A DNA stretch of 64,000 nt, taken from assembly GCF_014779765.1 (NCBI RefSeq), contig NZ_JACXZA010000002.1, forward strand, positions 310,001 through 374,000. Reading direction: 5' to 3'. Below are positions 25,876-35,754 of the stretch, piece by piece (the first letter of the stretch is position 1; every line of letters starts with the position of its first letter). Under the pieces are notes generated by a model that saw only the letters and a list, made by a program, of their open reading frames with translations, searched no databases and was not told the origin of the DNA. The position numbers and the translations under genes are program-made. Source of the DNA: Paenibacillus terricola (GTDB lineage Bacteria; Bacillota; Bacilli; Paenibacillales; Paenibacillaceae).

Positions 25876-27414
25876 ATGAGAAAGCTAGTTGTCGTCATCA
25901 TGTTGCTGTCGCTCTTCTTCTCGCTGTTCCCAGCGATCGGACAAGCAGCTTCCGTCACGCCGAAGCTCTACTTGAACGGCAAATTGTTGGAATCGCAAGA
26001 GGAACCCCGAATTGTTGGTCAATCGACGCTTGTGCCAGTAAGGATAGTTGCTGAAGGTTTAGGTTATGACGTTGGTTGGAAGCAGTCAGACAAACGAGTT
26101 GATATTTCAGATGCTTCTACGCTTATTACATTGATCGTAGACAGCCGCTCGGCCAATGTGAATGGCAACGTCGTACAATTGGATGCTGCCGCAACCATTA
26201 TTAACAAAGTCACAATGGTGCCAATTCGTTTCGTCGCAGAGAGTCTCGGGCTTCAAGTGTATTACGACAACCCGACCAAAGCGGTACATTTGTACAAGCC
26301 AGCCGATTCTTCCACTGGAAGCGGAAGTACGGGAAATGGCAGTAACGGCAACAACAATGGTAGTAATTCTGGCAGTGATGGCTCCTCAGGTTCGGAATCT
26401 TCTTCAGGAAATGGTGATTCCAATACAGGAAATTCGTCGGAAGGCTCGAATAACAACAATACGAACCCGAACACGTCTGTGCCATCCAATGTCCAAGGCT
26501 TCTTGAAAACGGTGCAGTTCGATGGTATTGCAAGCGTATTGATCGATTACGATGGAACCATTACACCGAATAAAGCGTTTACACTTACGGGTCCTGATCG
26601 AATCGTCATTGACTTGCCGAACTCGGCATTCGCATCGACGTTAGTTCCGGGACAGGTTGTAGTTGATTCACATCCATCGCTTACGAAGATCCGTTATGCT
26701 GTCGGACCAGATAGCCCAACGACGCTGCGCGTCGTGCTTGATCTGAAGGCTGCCTCGTCTTATAACGTATCGCAGCAGAATGGACGCATCCAAGTAGATG
26801 TATTCGACCCTGCGGTAGTACCACCCGAAACAACAACACCTACGACGCCTTCAACGCCTGACACAGGTTCGGGAGACAAAGTGTATAAGGTCGTTATCGA
26901 TGCCGGACACGGCGGTAAAGACCCAGGTGCGAGCACCGCAAGCGGGCTGCTCGAGAAGACATTTAACCTTAGCATTGTTCTGAAAGTGAAGGATCTGCTC
27001 GACAAGGAGAAACGCATTCAAGTGACATATACGCGTACGGGCGATACGTATCCAACCTTGCAGGATCGGGTAGATATTGCGAATAAACTGAAGGCGGATG
27101 CTTTTATCTCGGTTCATGCTAACAGCTTTACAGCTGCAACGAATGGAACGGAGACGTATTACAATCGGGCAGACTCGAAGCCGTTCGCACAAATTATGCA
27201 CAAGTATTTGGTGAAAGCAACAGGTCTCAAGGACAACGGTGTACGGTTCGGCGATTTCAAAGTAATCCGTGAAACGACGATGCCTGCTATTCTGCTCGAA
27301 TCCGGCTACTTGACTAATGCGACAGATTCTAAAGCGCTATTCGATAGTGCCGTTCAGTCACGAATTGCTGCAGCAATTGTTTCCGGTCTTAAGGAACAGT
27401 TGAAGCTTCAATAA
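25876..27414 (+). CDS. Secreted N-acetylmuramoyl-L-alanine amidase (second tandem paralogue)
   Basis: 512 residues with the same domain order as the preceding gene: signal peptide about 1-25, copper-amine-oxidase N-terminal-type domain, Gly/Ser/Asn linker (about 140-210), AMIN domain, Amidase_3 domain with VIDAGHGG, LLEKTFNL, SVHANSF and LLESGYLTN. Catalytic residues are intact. The first 40 residues and the catalytic domain are nearly the same as the neighbour; the linker differs in composition and a Pro/Thr-rich stretch sits before the catalytic domain. The same GAGGTGAAAG start context is kept. A shared ECF-type promoter suggests an envelope-stress role, by inference. Confidence 0.93.
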   Translation: MRKLVVVIMLLSLFFSLFPAIGQAASVTPKLYLNGKLLESQEEPRIVGQSTLVPVRIVAEGLGYDVGWKQSDKRVDISDASTLITLIVDSRSANVNGNVVQLDAAATIINKVTMVPIRFVAESLGLQVYYDNPTKAVHLYKPADSSTGSGSTGNGSNGNNNGSNSGSDGSSGSESSSGNGDSNTGNSSEGSNNNNTNPNTSVPSNVQGFLKTVQFDGIASVLIDYDGTITPNKAFTLTGPDRIVIDLPNSAFASTLVPGQVVVDSHPSLTKIRYAVGPDSPTTLRVVLDLKAASSYNVSQQNGRIQVDVFDPAVVPPETTTPTTPSTPDTGSGDKVYKVVIDAGHGGKDPGASTASGLLEKTFNLSIVLKVKDLLDKEKRIQVTYTRTGDTYPTLQDRVDIANKLKADAFISVHANSFTAATNGTETYYNRADSKPFAQIMHKYLVKATGLKDNGVRFGDFKVIRETTMPAILLESGYLTNATDSKALFDSAVQSRIAAAIVSGLKEQLKLQ

Positions 27415-27427
27415 AAATGAGGTGAGC

Positions 27428-27985
27428 ATGATGCGTCAACTACGTACAACGATCGGACTGCTGCTGCTCTCAGCGGCACTTGTAACTGCTGCCACCGGAT
27501 GCGGTACGAAGGATAAATCACCGCAAGCCAATGCCAATACGGATACGAACGTGTCGGCAGCTGGCGACCAGTCGGAGCAACCATCCTCATCGGAGAAAAC
27601 TAAGCAATCGATACATATTTATTATTCCGATCAGGATTTGACTACGCTTGTCGAGCTTAATCGTGAAATTGAATATGATTCGCCAGATCAGAAGATTGCG
27701 GCCGCTCTTTCGGCACTGCAAACGGACGGCAGCATCGATGCGTTGTCACTATGGAGCAAGGCACAGTTTCTATCGTCATCCGTGAAGGATGGGGCTGTCA
27801 CAATAGACGTTCATTTGCCGGAAGGCGCACGTCTTGGAGCACCAGGTGAGATGTTGGCTCTACAAGCGTTGAAACAGACGTTGTTCCAATTCGACGATGT
27901 CCAATCGATTGATGTGCTTGAAGACGGCGAAGCCGTTGACACGCTGATGGGACATGAAGAGCTGCCGCATCCATTCGTGAAGTAA
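27428..27985 (+). CDS. GerMN-domain lipoprotein
   Basis: About 185 residues. Basic MMRQLRT, a hydrophobic segment, and a lipobox-like ATGC give a predicted lipid-anchored cysteine near residue 24-27; the -3 position is Ala rather than Leu, so the box is imperfect. A Ser/Asn/Gln linker leads to a GerMN (spore-germination/sporulation) domain from IHIYYSDQDL to the end. It lies 13 bp after the second amidase stop, so it is probably co-transcribed. GerM-type proteins act in the sporulation septal channel and often pair with amidases. The ATGs at 27428 and 27431 are both possible, with GAGGTG ahead. Confidence 0.8.
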   Translation: MMRQLRTTIGLLLLSAALVTAATGCGTKDKSPQANANTDTNVSAAGDQSEQPSSSEKTKQSIHIYYSDQDLTTLVELNREIEYDSPDQKIAAALSALQTDGSIDALSLWSKAQFLSSSVKDGAVTIDVHLPEGARLGAPGEMLALQALKQTLFQFDDVQSIDVLEDGEAVDTLMGHEELPHPFVK

Positions 27986-28003
27986 TTCGATTGATCAAGG
28001 TGA

Positions 28004-28045
28004 AACGACTGTCGCCGTTCTCTGAACGGCGCAGTTCGTTTTTTG
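28004..28045 (+). terminator. Terminator after the amidase-GerMN unit
   Basis: AACGACTGTCGCCGTTC and GAACGGCGCAGTTCGTT form a long stem with a TCT loop and one internal mismatch, followed by TTTTTT. Confidence 0.9.
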
Positions 28046-28136
28046 TCGGAATAATTCAAGCCTAAGCATGAAGGTTTATACGTTCTTGGATTTCAAGTAG
28101 GAGCGACATGTTTACTATTCGAGGAGGCTATCGTAA

Positions 28137-30851
28137 ATGATTTATCATCCCAAATCCTATAAAGCAGCTGCATGGCTGCTAGCATTGTCGCTGACGGCTG
28201 GCGGTACTGCATCCGCAGCTGCGGTGCCATACGATACAACCTCAAGTGCAGCGGCTACAGGCGCAGCCGTAACAGCTGCTTCTGCAACGCCGTTCTCCGA
28301 CGTTGCACCTGCACACTGGGCAGAGAAGCATATCTCCAAGCTGGCAAGTCAAGGCATTATCGTCGGCAATAACGGTTTGTTCCGTCCATCAGACAGCGTG
28401 ACACGCCAAGAAGCAATCGTTATGGCGATTCGTTTTGCCGGATTGGAAGGCCAATTGAATCGTAAGGAAGCGGTTGTATTTCCAACCTCATTCCATGTTG
28501 ATAACTATTTCATTCCGTATGTTGTACTGGCATTCGAGAAGGGTCTTATCGATCAGAAGGAACAGTTCGCTATTGCAGATAAGGAAGGCAAGGACTGGGG
28601 CAGCGCGAAAGCTTCCAGGGAGTGGGTAACGAAGCTTACCGTGAAGGCGATTGGCAAGAATGCTGAGGCATTGGCACTGGGGAATCAGAAGATTCCGTTT
28701 GATGATGCTACTGCAGTAGGTGAAGGCTACGCCGGTTACATTAATGAAGCGGTATCGCTCAAGCTCATGAATGGGGTTGCGAACAATAAGTTCGATCCTG
28801 CGGGCGCTGTCACGCGTGCGATGATGGCGAAGCTGCTTAGCTTAGCGGAAGGCCAATATCCCGTCAACTATGCAGGGCAGACAGAAGGCATTCTGACATC
28901 GCTAAAGGATGGTAAGCTAGGTCTATATACCTCTGATGGCGAGAAGACGTATACAACGAGCGCAAGTACAGTATTTGCTCGGTTCGATCAAGAGCAATTG
29001 TCGAATGCAGCGAATATGATTTCATATGCACGCGTATCGGTAATTATAAAAGACGGTGCAGCACAATATGTTGAACTGCTAGGCACGGAACAACAAGTGG
29101 AGACGATCAACGGCACGTTTGATCGCATCATTCCATCGACGCACAAACTGTGGATTTGGGTGAATGACGAACCTGTTGAAATTCGTTACGACGATTCGCT
29201 ACAAGTGGTTGACGGACAAGGTAATGTATTGGATGTATCGGCACTGACGAAGGATGCAACCGTTAAGATTACGCGTGATAAATTCCGTTCATCCCCAATA
29301 GCGATTTCGGTTCAAGTTGCAAGCGCGCCGCAAAGTAAAACAGGCACTGGAACGGTGCAGTCCGTAGGTGCTTCTGCGATTACCATTAATTCGAATGGCG
29401 CTTCCGAGACATGGAACGTATCGCCCGACGCGCTTCTGCTGAGCGGCAACACGCTTCTTGATTCCCTGGCTGCCGTGAAAGCAGGCGACCAGATTTCGTA
29501 CGAGGTGAAGAACGATGCCATCGTTCGATTGGTCGTTGAAGTTACGAACTCCGCTAAGGTAGAGTCCGGTATTTTCTACAGTTCGGATAAGAAGACGATC
29601 ACTTATTTGAAAGACAAGAAATACATTACGAAGCCGATAACAGATGCGACGGTTATCAATATCGAGGGCATGCCTACAGCAACGCTCGAGGATCTGCAAG
29701 ACAGCGATCAGATTGAATTGACGATCAATGCATCGGATCAAATTACGAAGATTTCGGTATTGAGCCGTAAAGTTGAACTGGCTGTCGGCGTAGAAATTCG
29801 CAACTACGATGCTGACTACAAAGCATTGAACGTTGTCGATGGCAATGGCAAGCTGCGGACGCTTTATCTAAGAGCAAACAGCCAGATTGATATGAACGGA
29901 TTAGCATTTACGATCGATTCAGCAGTGTCCAGCGGGTTGTTGGCTAAAGGTCGCAAAATTACGATCAGCTATACAGGCGACACCATTGTAAAAATTCAGC
30001 TTGCATTTAAGTATACCGGCACTGTCGTTTCGGTTGATTCGACGAATCAGAAGCTGACGATTTCCATGAACGGCACATTGATGACCCTGCCGTTGCAGAC
30101 GCCGTATGTTGAACAATTTGGCAAGGCAAGCAGCGCTTTGTCCGATGTTCAATCGGGCGCAACGATCACAGCGACGATGAATCAAACACAGGACAAAGTC
30201 GGCGGAATTTATATTCACCGCTATCTGCAAATGAAGGTTGTGAGTGTAAATACTTCAACGAATCGAATTACGGTTCGCGAAGGAAATAACTCCGCTATCG
30301 AAATCAATGCCAGCAACGCGGAACTGGTGGACGAGAACGGGGTGAAAATCTCTCTCGGCAGCCTTTCGGCGGGCAACGTCGTCAACGTATCCTTCGTAGG
30401 CAGCACGCTATCTAATCTTCAGCGTGTTACCGTAAGCGTAGGTGCGGTCAAGAGTGTGGATGCTTCACAAGTAGCACTTGTTGATTACTCGGGACGCACC
30501 GTTAATGTACCTCTTGGCACTGGCTATTCCATTATTCGCAATGGCTCTTCGTCGGCATCTTATTCAGCAGTTCAGGCTGGCGACCGCGTTGAAGTGCGTA
30601 AGGATACGCAAGGCAAAGTGCAAGTGACGGTGCTCTCAAGCGTCGAGAAGAAGTTCTTCAAATATGATTCTGCAACAAACACGATTCAGACCAAACGAGC
30701 TAATATCAATGATACGAATTATAAGTTCTCGCTAGCAGGCGTTCCGTTGACGTCTGGCGGATCGGGTATTTCGCCGACATCGCTTAAAGATGACGACAGC
30801 CTTATCTTCTACTATTATGAGGATAAACTGATCGAAATCGAGAAACGTTAA
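28137..30851 (+). CDS. Large S-layer-homology (SLH) surface protein
   Basis: 904 residues. Signal peptide about 1-28 (LLALSLTAGGTASAAA), an Ala/Thr-rich spacer, then three SLH-type segments: a good one (TPFSDVAPAHWAEKHISKL, about 52-105), a degenerate one (about 118-180) and another (IPFDDATAVGEGYAGYINEA, about 187-243). SLH triplets bind pyruvylated wall polymer. The rest (about 245-904) is roughly eight beta-rich repeats of 65-80 residues, each starting GxVxSVD-like and ending in VxVS-like strands. No enzyme motif is seen. It could be an S-layer or surface fibre protein. Start: GGAGG 10 nt before ATG 28137. Confidence 0.88.
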   Translation: MIYHPKSYKAAAWLLALSLTAGGTASAAAVPYDTTSSAAATGAAVTAASATPFSDVAPAHWAEKHISKLASQGIIVGNNGLFRPSDSVTRQEAIVMAIRFAGLEGQLNRKEAVVFPTSFHVDNYFIPYVVLAFEKGLIDQKEQFAIADKEGKDWGSAKASREWVTKLTVKAIGKNAEALALGNQKIPFDDATAVGEGYAGYINEAVSLKLMNGVANNKFDPAGAVTRAMMAKLLSLAEGQYPVNYAGQTEGILTSLKDGKLGLYTSDGEKTYTTSASTVFARFDQEQLSNAANMISYARVSVIIKDGAAQYVELLGTEQQVETINGTFDRIIPSTHKLWIWVNDEPVEIRYDDSLQVVDGQGNVLDVSALTKDATVKITRDKFRSSPIAISVQVASAPQSKTGTGTVQSVGASAITINSNGASETWNVSPDALLLSGNTLLDSLAAVKAGDQISYEVKNDAIVRLVVEVTNSAKVESGIFYSSDKKTITYLKDKKYITKPITDATVINIEGMPTATLEDLQDSDQIELTINASDQITKISVLSRKVELAVGVEIRNYDADYKALNVVDGNGKLRTLYLRANSQIDMNGLAFTIDSAVSSGLLAKGRKITISYTGDTIVKIQLAFKYTGTVVSVDSTNQKLTISMNGTLMTLPLQTPYVEQFGKASSALSDVQSGATITATMNQTQDKVGGIYIHRYLQMKVVSVNTSTNRITVREGNNSAIEINASNAELVDENGVKISLGSLSAGNVVNVSFVGSTLSNLQRVTVSVGAVKSVDASQVALVDYSGRTVNVPLGTGYSIIRNGSSSASYSAVQAGDRVEVRKDTQGKVQVTVLSSVEKKFFKYDSATNTIQTKRANINDTNYKFSLAGVPLTSGGSGISPTSLKDDDSLIFYYYEDKLIEIEKR

Positions 30852-30866
30852 TTGTTCTAAACAGCA

Positions 30867-30914
30867 AGACCTCTGGAAGAAACCGATGTATCGGATTCTT
30901 CCAGAGGTCTTTTG
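30867..30914 (+). terminator. Terminator after the SLH gene
   Basis: AAGACCTCTGGAAGAA and TTCTTCCAGAGGTCTT form a 15-bp-plus stem with an inner CCGATGTATCGG hairpin, followed by TTTGGTTTT. Confidence 0.9.
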
Positions 30915-30993
30915 GTTTTACTGTTATGGTTGCATGACGTGACATTTTTCGCTACACTTTTGACTAATAGTGTGTTTTTGGGGAGAGAGGGCA

Positions 30994-31707
30994 ATGACAG
31001 GGAAGGAACGAATGCAGCGCATATTAGAAGCAACTTACGCGATGTTTCCAGACGCGCATTGCGAGCTTCGTCATAGCAATCCGTTCGAACTGACGATCGC
31101 GGTTCTGTTGTCTGCACAATGTACGGATGAGACGGTTAACAAAGTGACGGAGTCGCTGTTCCAGAAGTATAGGCGCCCAGAAGACTATCTGGCCGTTCCG
31201 CTTGAAGAACTTGAACAGGATATTAAACGAATCGGATTGTTCCGAAGCAAGGCGTCGAACATCCAGAAACTGTGCCAGCTCGTGATTGACAAATATGGCG
31301 GCGATGTGCCGCGCGAGCATGCACAGCTGACAGAACTTCCTGGCGTAGGACGCAAGACAGCGAACGTCGTCGTATCGAATGCGTTTGGCGTACCGGCTAT
31401 TGCGGTAGATACCCATGTGGAGCGTGTTTCGAAGCGGCTTGGGGTTGCAAAGGAAGATGATTCCGTTCTTGAGGTAGAGAAGAAGCTGATGAAGCTGGTG
31501 CCGCGTGAGATGTGGACGCAGACGCATCATACGCTTATTTTCTTTGGGCGCTATCATTGTAAGGCACAGCAGCCGAAGTGCGAGATTTGCCCGCTGCTTG
31601 ATATTTGTAAGGAAGGTGCTCGCCGTATGAAACCGACCTCAACCAAAGCGAGGAAAACGACTGTTACAAGAAGCACGGCAGCGAAGACGAAGAAGAGTTC
31701 ATCGTAG
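30994..31707 (+). CDS. nth: Endonuclease III (DNA glycosylase/AP lyase)
   Basis: 237 residues; removes oxidised pyrimidines and nicks AP sites. Helix-hairpin-helix LPGVGRKTANVV carries the catalytic lysine, and AVDTHVERV the catalytic aspartate. The 4Fe-4S ligands are spaced C-x6-C-x2-C-x5-C (CKAQQPKCEICPLLDIC). A Lys/Thr/Ser-rich basic tail of about 25 residues extends past the usual end and may bind DNA. ATG 30994 is favoured by GGGGAGAGAGGG upstream. In Bacillus nth follows dnaD; here it has moved about 18 kb downstream. Confidence 0.95.
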   Translation: MTGKERMQRILEATYAMFPDAHCELRHSNPFELTIAVLLSAQCTDETVNKVTESLFQKYRRPEDYLAVPLEELEQDIKRIGLFRSKASNIQKLCQLVIDKYGGDVPREHAQLTELPGVGRKTANVVVSNAFGVPAIAVDTHVERVSKRLGVAKEDDSVLEVEKKLMKLVPREMWTQTHHTLIFFGRYHCKAQQPKCEICPLLDICKEGARRMKPTSTKARKTTVTRSTAAKTKKSSS

Positions 31708-31834
31708 TGTCATTATCGCGGAGTCTCGTCATGAGTTGAATGCGTATGTATATGACATAGAGATGCGGATAGGGGAAGCGTGAGGCGATTGCAGGTTGCG
31801 CCGGGCGTTAGAGAGAGGAAAGTGGGAGAAACCG

Positions 31835-34800
31835 ATGATGAGCCGTTTAACAGAAACAAGAGAAAGCGTTTGGGCAGAAGCAATTGAAATTTTAGAGGGC
31901 AAAATGGTGAAGACCGGCGATAGCGAGACAGCAGGCAAGCTGAAGCAACTGGCGGATAAACGAGCGAACGGTAAGCTGGCCGTTGCATTCTGCGGTCACT
32001 TCTCGGCAGGGAAGTCGACGCTTGTTAACCGATTGTGCGGCGCGCAGCTGCTGCCATCCAGTCCTATTCCAACCAGTGCTAACGTTGTTACGATTCAAGG
32101 CGGACCACGTGCTGCCGTTAGAATCGAACAGATGACCTTAGATGGCCGTCATGAAACGGTAGAGCTTCCTACGTCGGAGCTGGAGCACTTAAATAAATAT
32201 TGCATTGATGGCGCCCGTTATATGACGGTCGACATTGTATATCCTTCGGACCTGTTGAGCGACGATATGATGCTACTGGATACACCAGGCATTGACTCAA
32301 CGGATGATGCGCATAAGCAAGCTACGGAATCGGCACTTCATCTCGCCGATGTCGTTTTCTATGTAATGGACTACAACCATGTTCAATCGGAGATCAACTT
32401 CTCTTTTGCCAAGGAATTGAAGGATTGGGGCAAGCCGCTCTATCTGGTTGTAAACCAGATCGATAAGCATCGGGAGCGTGAATTGTCGTTCGATGAATAC
32501 CGTACGAGCGTCGAGCAGGCGTTTGCCAACTGGCATTTGGAGCCTGCAGGCATTCTGTATGTCACAAGCCGTGAACCGAACCATCCGCACAATGAATATG
32601 AATCGCTCAAAGACTTGCTTCGCAAGCTTGCATCCGTTCGCGGAGAGCTGGCGGATTGGAGCGTGTCGGCTTCGCTGCGCCATCTGGTCAACGTACATGC
32701 GAAGAGGCAAGAGGAGTTGGCGGAGCCGGAACGACTTCGTTACCTCGAAGAAGCAGGCGGCGAAGATGCAGCTGCCGAGGTGAAGGGAACGCTGCGAGCG
32801 CTTGAAGACAAACTCGCTGCTTTGAACGGTCAAGCGGAGCAAGAGCGCCTTGCCATGCGTAAGGATGTGCAATCGCTTCTCGACGGCGCTATTATTACGC
32901 CTGCTGCGCTGCGTGATATTGCGCACCAGTTTCTCGAGAGCTGCAAACCGGGCTTTAAGGCGGGTCTGCTGTTTGCAGGCGCGAAGACGGCTGCGGAGAA
33001 GGAACGGCGACAGGAGCAATTTCGCAGTGAGTTTGAATCAGTTGTGAAATCCGCAATTGAGTGGCATCTGACGGAGCTGCTGCGGAAGGCAGCAGAACGG
33101 GCAGGTCTATCCGATGATCAGATTACAGCGTATCTGAAACAAATCGTATGGTCGCCAACAGGTGAATGGCTGACGGAGCGGGTGAATAAAGGTGCATCGT
33201 TTGGCAACGAGTATACGATGACGTACAGCCGCGATGTTGCCGCGGATGTAAAGTCGGTGTATCGCCAGCTGGCCATGCCGCTGATCGATGAGTTCGCTGC
33301 CTTCATCGCTGCGAACAATGGGGCAGCGGTGAAGGAAGCAGAAGCGGAGCTTCATGCGCTGAGCTCGCGCGCGGCAGCGCTCGCGAAGCTTGAGGCGCTC
33401 GCGCAGCGGCTCGCGGCTGATGCGGCTGCTCAAGCGGCGCTGCTGCCGCATCAGCCTTCGGCGCCTGTGCTGCCAGCGCCGACGGCACTGCCGCGCGGCG
33501 ACGCACGCGCAGCCGCGCCAAGCGCTGCTGCTGCTTCGCAGCAGCCCGCCGCAGCGGGCCGCGCCGCGAGCGCCGAAGCGCGCGGCTCTGCCGCAGCGCC
33601 AGCCGCGCCTCGCGCGGCCGCTGCGCCGGCAGCTGCGCTAGCCGGCGGCGACGCTTTTGCGCCGCAGCGCCAAGCGGCGGCGCGCCTGCGCAGCGCTGCT
33701 GCGCTGCTGGCGCCGCACTCAACGCTCGGCGCCGCTGCTCGCGCGATGCGCGAGAAGGCTGACCGGCTGCAGAGCAGCCGGTTCACGATCGCGCTGTTCG
33801 GTGCATTCAGCGCCGGCAAATCATCGCTCGCGAACGCGCTCATTGGCGCTTCCGCACTGCCTGTGTCGCCGAACCCGACAACGGCAGCGATCAACCGGAT
33901 CGTGCCGCCAACGGATTCGCAGCCACATGGCAGCGCGCGCGTTGTCATGAAATCGAAGGACGGCATGCTCGACGACCTTCGTTATTCGCTCGCCCTTCTT
34001 GGCGAGACGGATCTGCCTACAGATGAGCCAGGATTGATGCGCCGTATCGCAGCGCTGCGACCAGAAGCGGTGCAGGCAGGCGGACGTCCGCATTACAGCT
34101 TCTTGAAAGCAGCGGAGCAAGGGTGGAGCAGCCATTCAGCTAGTCTTGACCAAGTGCTGTCTGTTGACGAGACCGAATATCGCCGTTTCGTGGCAGAAGA
34201 ATCCCGTTCCTGCTTCGTAGCTGAGATCGAGCTGCACTACAGCTGCCCGCTAACGGACGCCGGCATTGTGCTAGTAGATACGCCAGGGGCCGACTCAGTC
34301 AATGCGCGTCATACTGGCGTCGCGTTCAACTATATTAAGAACGCCGATGCAGTATTGTTCGTGACCTACTATAACCATGCCTTCTCACAGGCTGACCGTC
34401 AGTTCCTGATGCAGCTTGGTCGTGTGAAGGATCAATTCGAGCTTGATAAAATGTTCTTCCTAGTAAACGCTGCGGATCTCGCGTCGTCCCAGGAAGAGCT
34501 GGAGGGCGTGCTCAAGCACGTCTCTGATAACCTGCTTCAGCATGGGATTCGATTCCCTCGTCTTTACCCAGTATCGAGCCTTCAAGCGCTTGATGCGAAG
34601 CAGGACGGCGATGAAGCAGCGTTACAGCAGTCCGGTGTTGCTGCATTCGAACAATCGTTTACGACATTCATTCGCGACGACCTGGGCCGCATGGCGGTTG
34701 AATCTGCTGATCGAGACATTGCACGTACAGGCACGCAAGTAGCGGGTTGGATTGATTCCGCTCGAGGCAGTGCCGCAGAACGTGCTGAGCAGCGTGAGAA

Positions 34801-35548
34801 GCTGCTCGTTCAGACTGAACGTGCATCTGCAGTTGCTCGATCGGTAAATGAGCTTGCTGATCTGCAGTATGATCGGTTGAAACGCGAGCTCGAGGAGCTG
34901 TTGTTCTATGTTTTGCAACGGATCGGACTTCGTTTCGGCGAGTTTTACAACAATGCCTTCAATCCGTCGACGCTGCGCGATGACGGCCGCGATCTGAAGA
35001 AAGCGATCTGGACGTCATGGCTGGAGCTCGATCGTCAGCTTGCCGTCGAATTGGCGCAAGAGCTGGAAGCGACGACCCTGCGTATGGATAATGCGCTGAA
35101 TGCGCTTATGAAAGAAAGATACGAACGTGTAACGTCAGAGCTGGCTGAGTTGCTAACAGGCTTCGAAGCGTCTGCCTTTGCCCGCACGGAGTGGACGGCA
35201 GACAATGTCGGCAGCAGTTGGGAAGCAGGCCAAGTCGAAGCCAAATGGTTCTGGAGCCGCTTCAAGTCGCCGCGTCAATTCTTCGAAGGCGACGGCAAGG
35301 CAGCGATGCGTACGGACATAGAAGCGATGCTGGCCGATCCACTGCGCAGCTGGTCCGATCGAGCAGCAGCAAAATGGAACGCGATCTACGAAGATCGTCT
35401 CCGCGAGGCAGCAGCAGCAATCAGCACCAAGCTCGGCGAGGAATCCCGCGCTTATGCAGACGGTCTGCTCGCATCCCTTCAAGACGGCAGCAACCTGAGC
35501 GAGCTAACGGAGCTCCACAAATCGCTTCAATCACTACTACAACCATAA
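31835..35548 (+). CDS. dynA: Double dynamin-like GTPase, DynA type
   Basis: 1237 residues: two complete bacterial dynamin units fused head to tail, as in B. subtilis DynA (YpbR, about 1190 residues). Unit 1 has P-loop GHFSAGKST near residue 53, G3 LLDTPGIDS near 148 and G4 NQIDKH. Unit 2 has P-loop GAFSAGKSS near 657 and G3 VDTPGADS near 814, but its G4 reads NAAD instead of NKxD, so base recognition may be relaxed. Long helical stalks follow each GTPase. Between the units (about residues 500-640) is an unusually Ala/Pro/Arg-rich, very GC-rich linker. DynA tethers and fuses membranes and helps resist membrane damage and phage. Start: ATG 31835 or 31838, behind GTGGGAG. Confidence 0.92.
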   Translation: MMSRLTETRESVWAEAIEILEGKMVKTGDSETAGKLKQLADKRANGKLAVAFCGHFSAGKSTLVNRLCGAQLLPSSPIPTSANVVTIQGGPRAAVRIEQMTLDGRHETVELPTSELEHLNKYCIDGARYMTVDIVYPSDLLSDDMMLLDTPGIDSTDDAHKQATESALHLADVVFYVMDYNHVQSEINFSFAKELKDWGKPLYLVVNQIDKHRERELSFDEYRTSVEQAFANWHLEPAGILYVTSREPNHPHNEYESLKDLLRKLASVRGELADWSVSASLRHLVNVHAKRQEELAEPERLRYLEEAGGEDAAAEVKGTLRALEDKLAALNGQAEQERLAMRKDVQSLLDGAIITPAALRDIAHQFLESCKPGFKAGLLFAGAKTAAEKERRQEQFRSEFESVVKSAIEWHLTELLRKAAERAGLSDDQITAYLKQIVWSPTGEWLTERVNKGASFGNEYTMTYSRDVAADVKSVYRQLAMPLIDEFAAFIAANNGAAVKEAEAELHALSSRAAALAKLEALAQRLAADAAAQAALLPHQPSAPVLPAPTALPRGDARAAAPSAAAASQQPAAAGRAASAEARGSAAAPAAPRAAAAPAAALAGGDAFAPQRQAAARLRSAAALLAPHSTLGAAARAMREKADRLQSSRFTIALFGAFSAGKSSLANALIGASALPVSPNPTTAAINRIVPPTDSQPHGSARVVMKSKDGMLDDLRYSLALLGETDLPTDEPGLMRRIAALRPEAVQAGGRPHYSFLKAAEQGWSSHSASLDQVLSVDETEYRRFVAEESRSCFVAEIELHYSCPLTDAGIVLVDTPGADSVNARHTGVAFNYIKNADAVLFVTYYNHAFSQADRQFLMQLGRVKDQFELDKMFFLVNAADLASSQEELEGVLKHVSDNLLQHGIRFPRLYPVSSLQALDAKQDGDEAALQQSGVAAFEQSFTTFIRDDLGRMAVESADRDIARTGTQVAGWIDSARGSAAERAEQREKLLVQTERASAVARSVNELADLQYDRLKRELEELLFYVLQRIGLRFGEFYNNAFNPSTLRDDGRDLKKAIWTSWLELDRQLAVELAQELEATTLRMDNALNALMKERYERVTSELAELLTGFEASAFARTEWTADNVGSSWEAGQVEAKWFWSRFKSPRQFFEGDGKAAMRTDIEAMLADPLRSWSDRAAAKWNAIYEDRLREAAAAISTKLGEESRAYADGLLASLQDGSNLSELTELHKSLQSLLQP

Positions 35549-35555
35549 TCATGAC

Positions 35556-35600
35556 CATAAAGTGCCGCATTCCAGCGATGGGATGCGGCACTTTATTTAT
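35556..35600 (+). terminator. Terminator after dynA
   Basis: AAAGTGCCGCAT and ATGCGGCACTTT form a 12-bp stem with a 12-nt loop, followed by ATTTATTG. Confidence 0.88.
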
Positions 35601-35754
35601 TGTTGCCGCTGCTCTAACGAACCAAGTAGACGTTATTTGCAGATAAACTACACACCAGAATTTTAAGGAAATAAGACGTCCTTATATCACGATTTTTCAC
35701 GTCTGTTCGCTATAATATGACCCAATAGCGTTACCGGAGTTCATTACAATACAG

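Noticed and set aside
33300-33970. Several open frames on both strands across the dynamin linker
   Set aside because: They arise from the GC-rich low-complexity sequence, in which stop codons are rare; none has a plausible start or composition.
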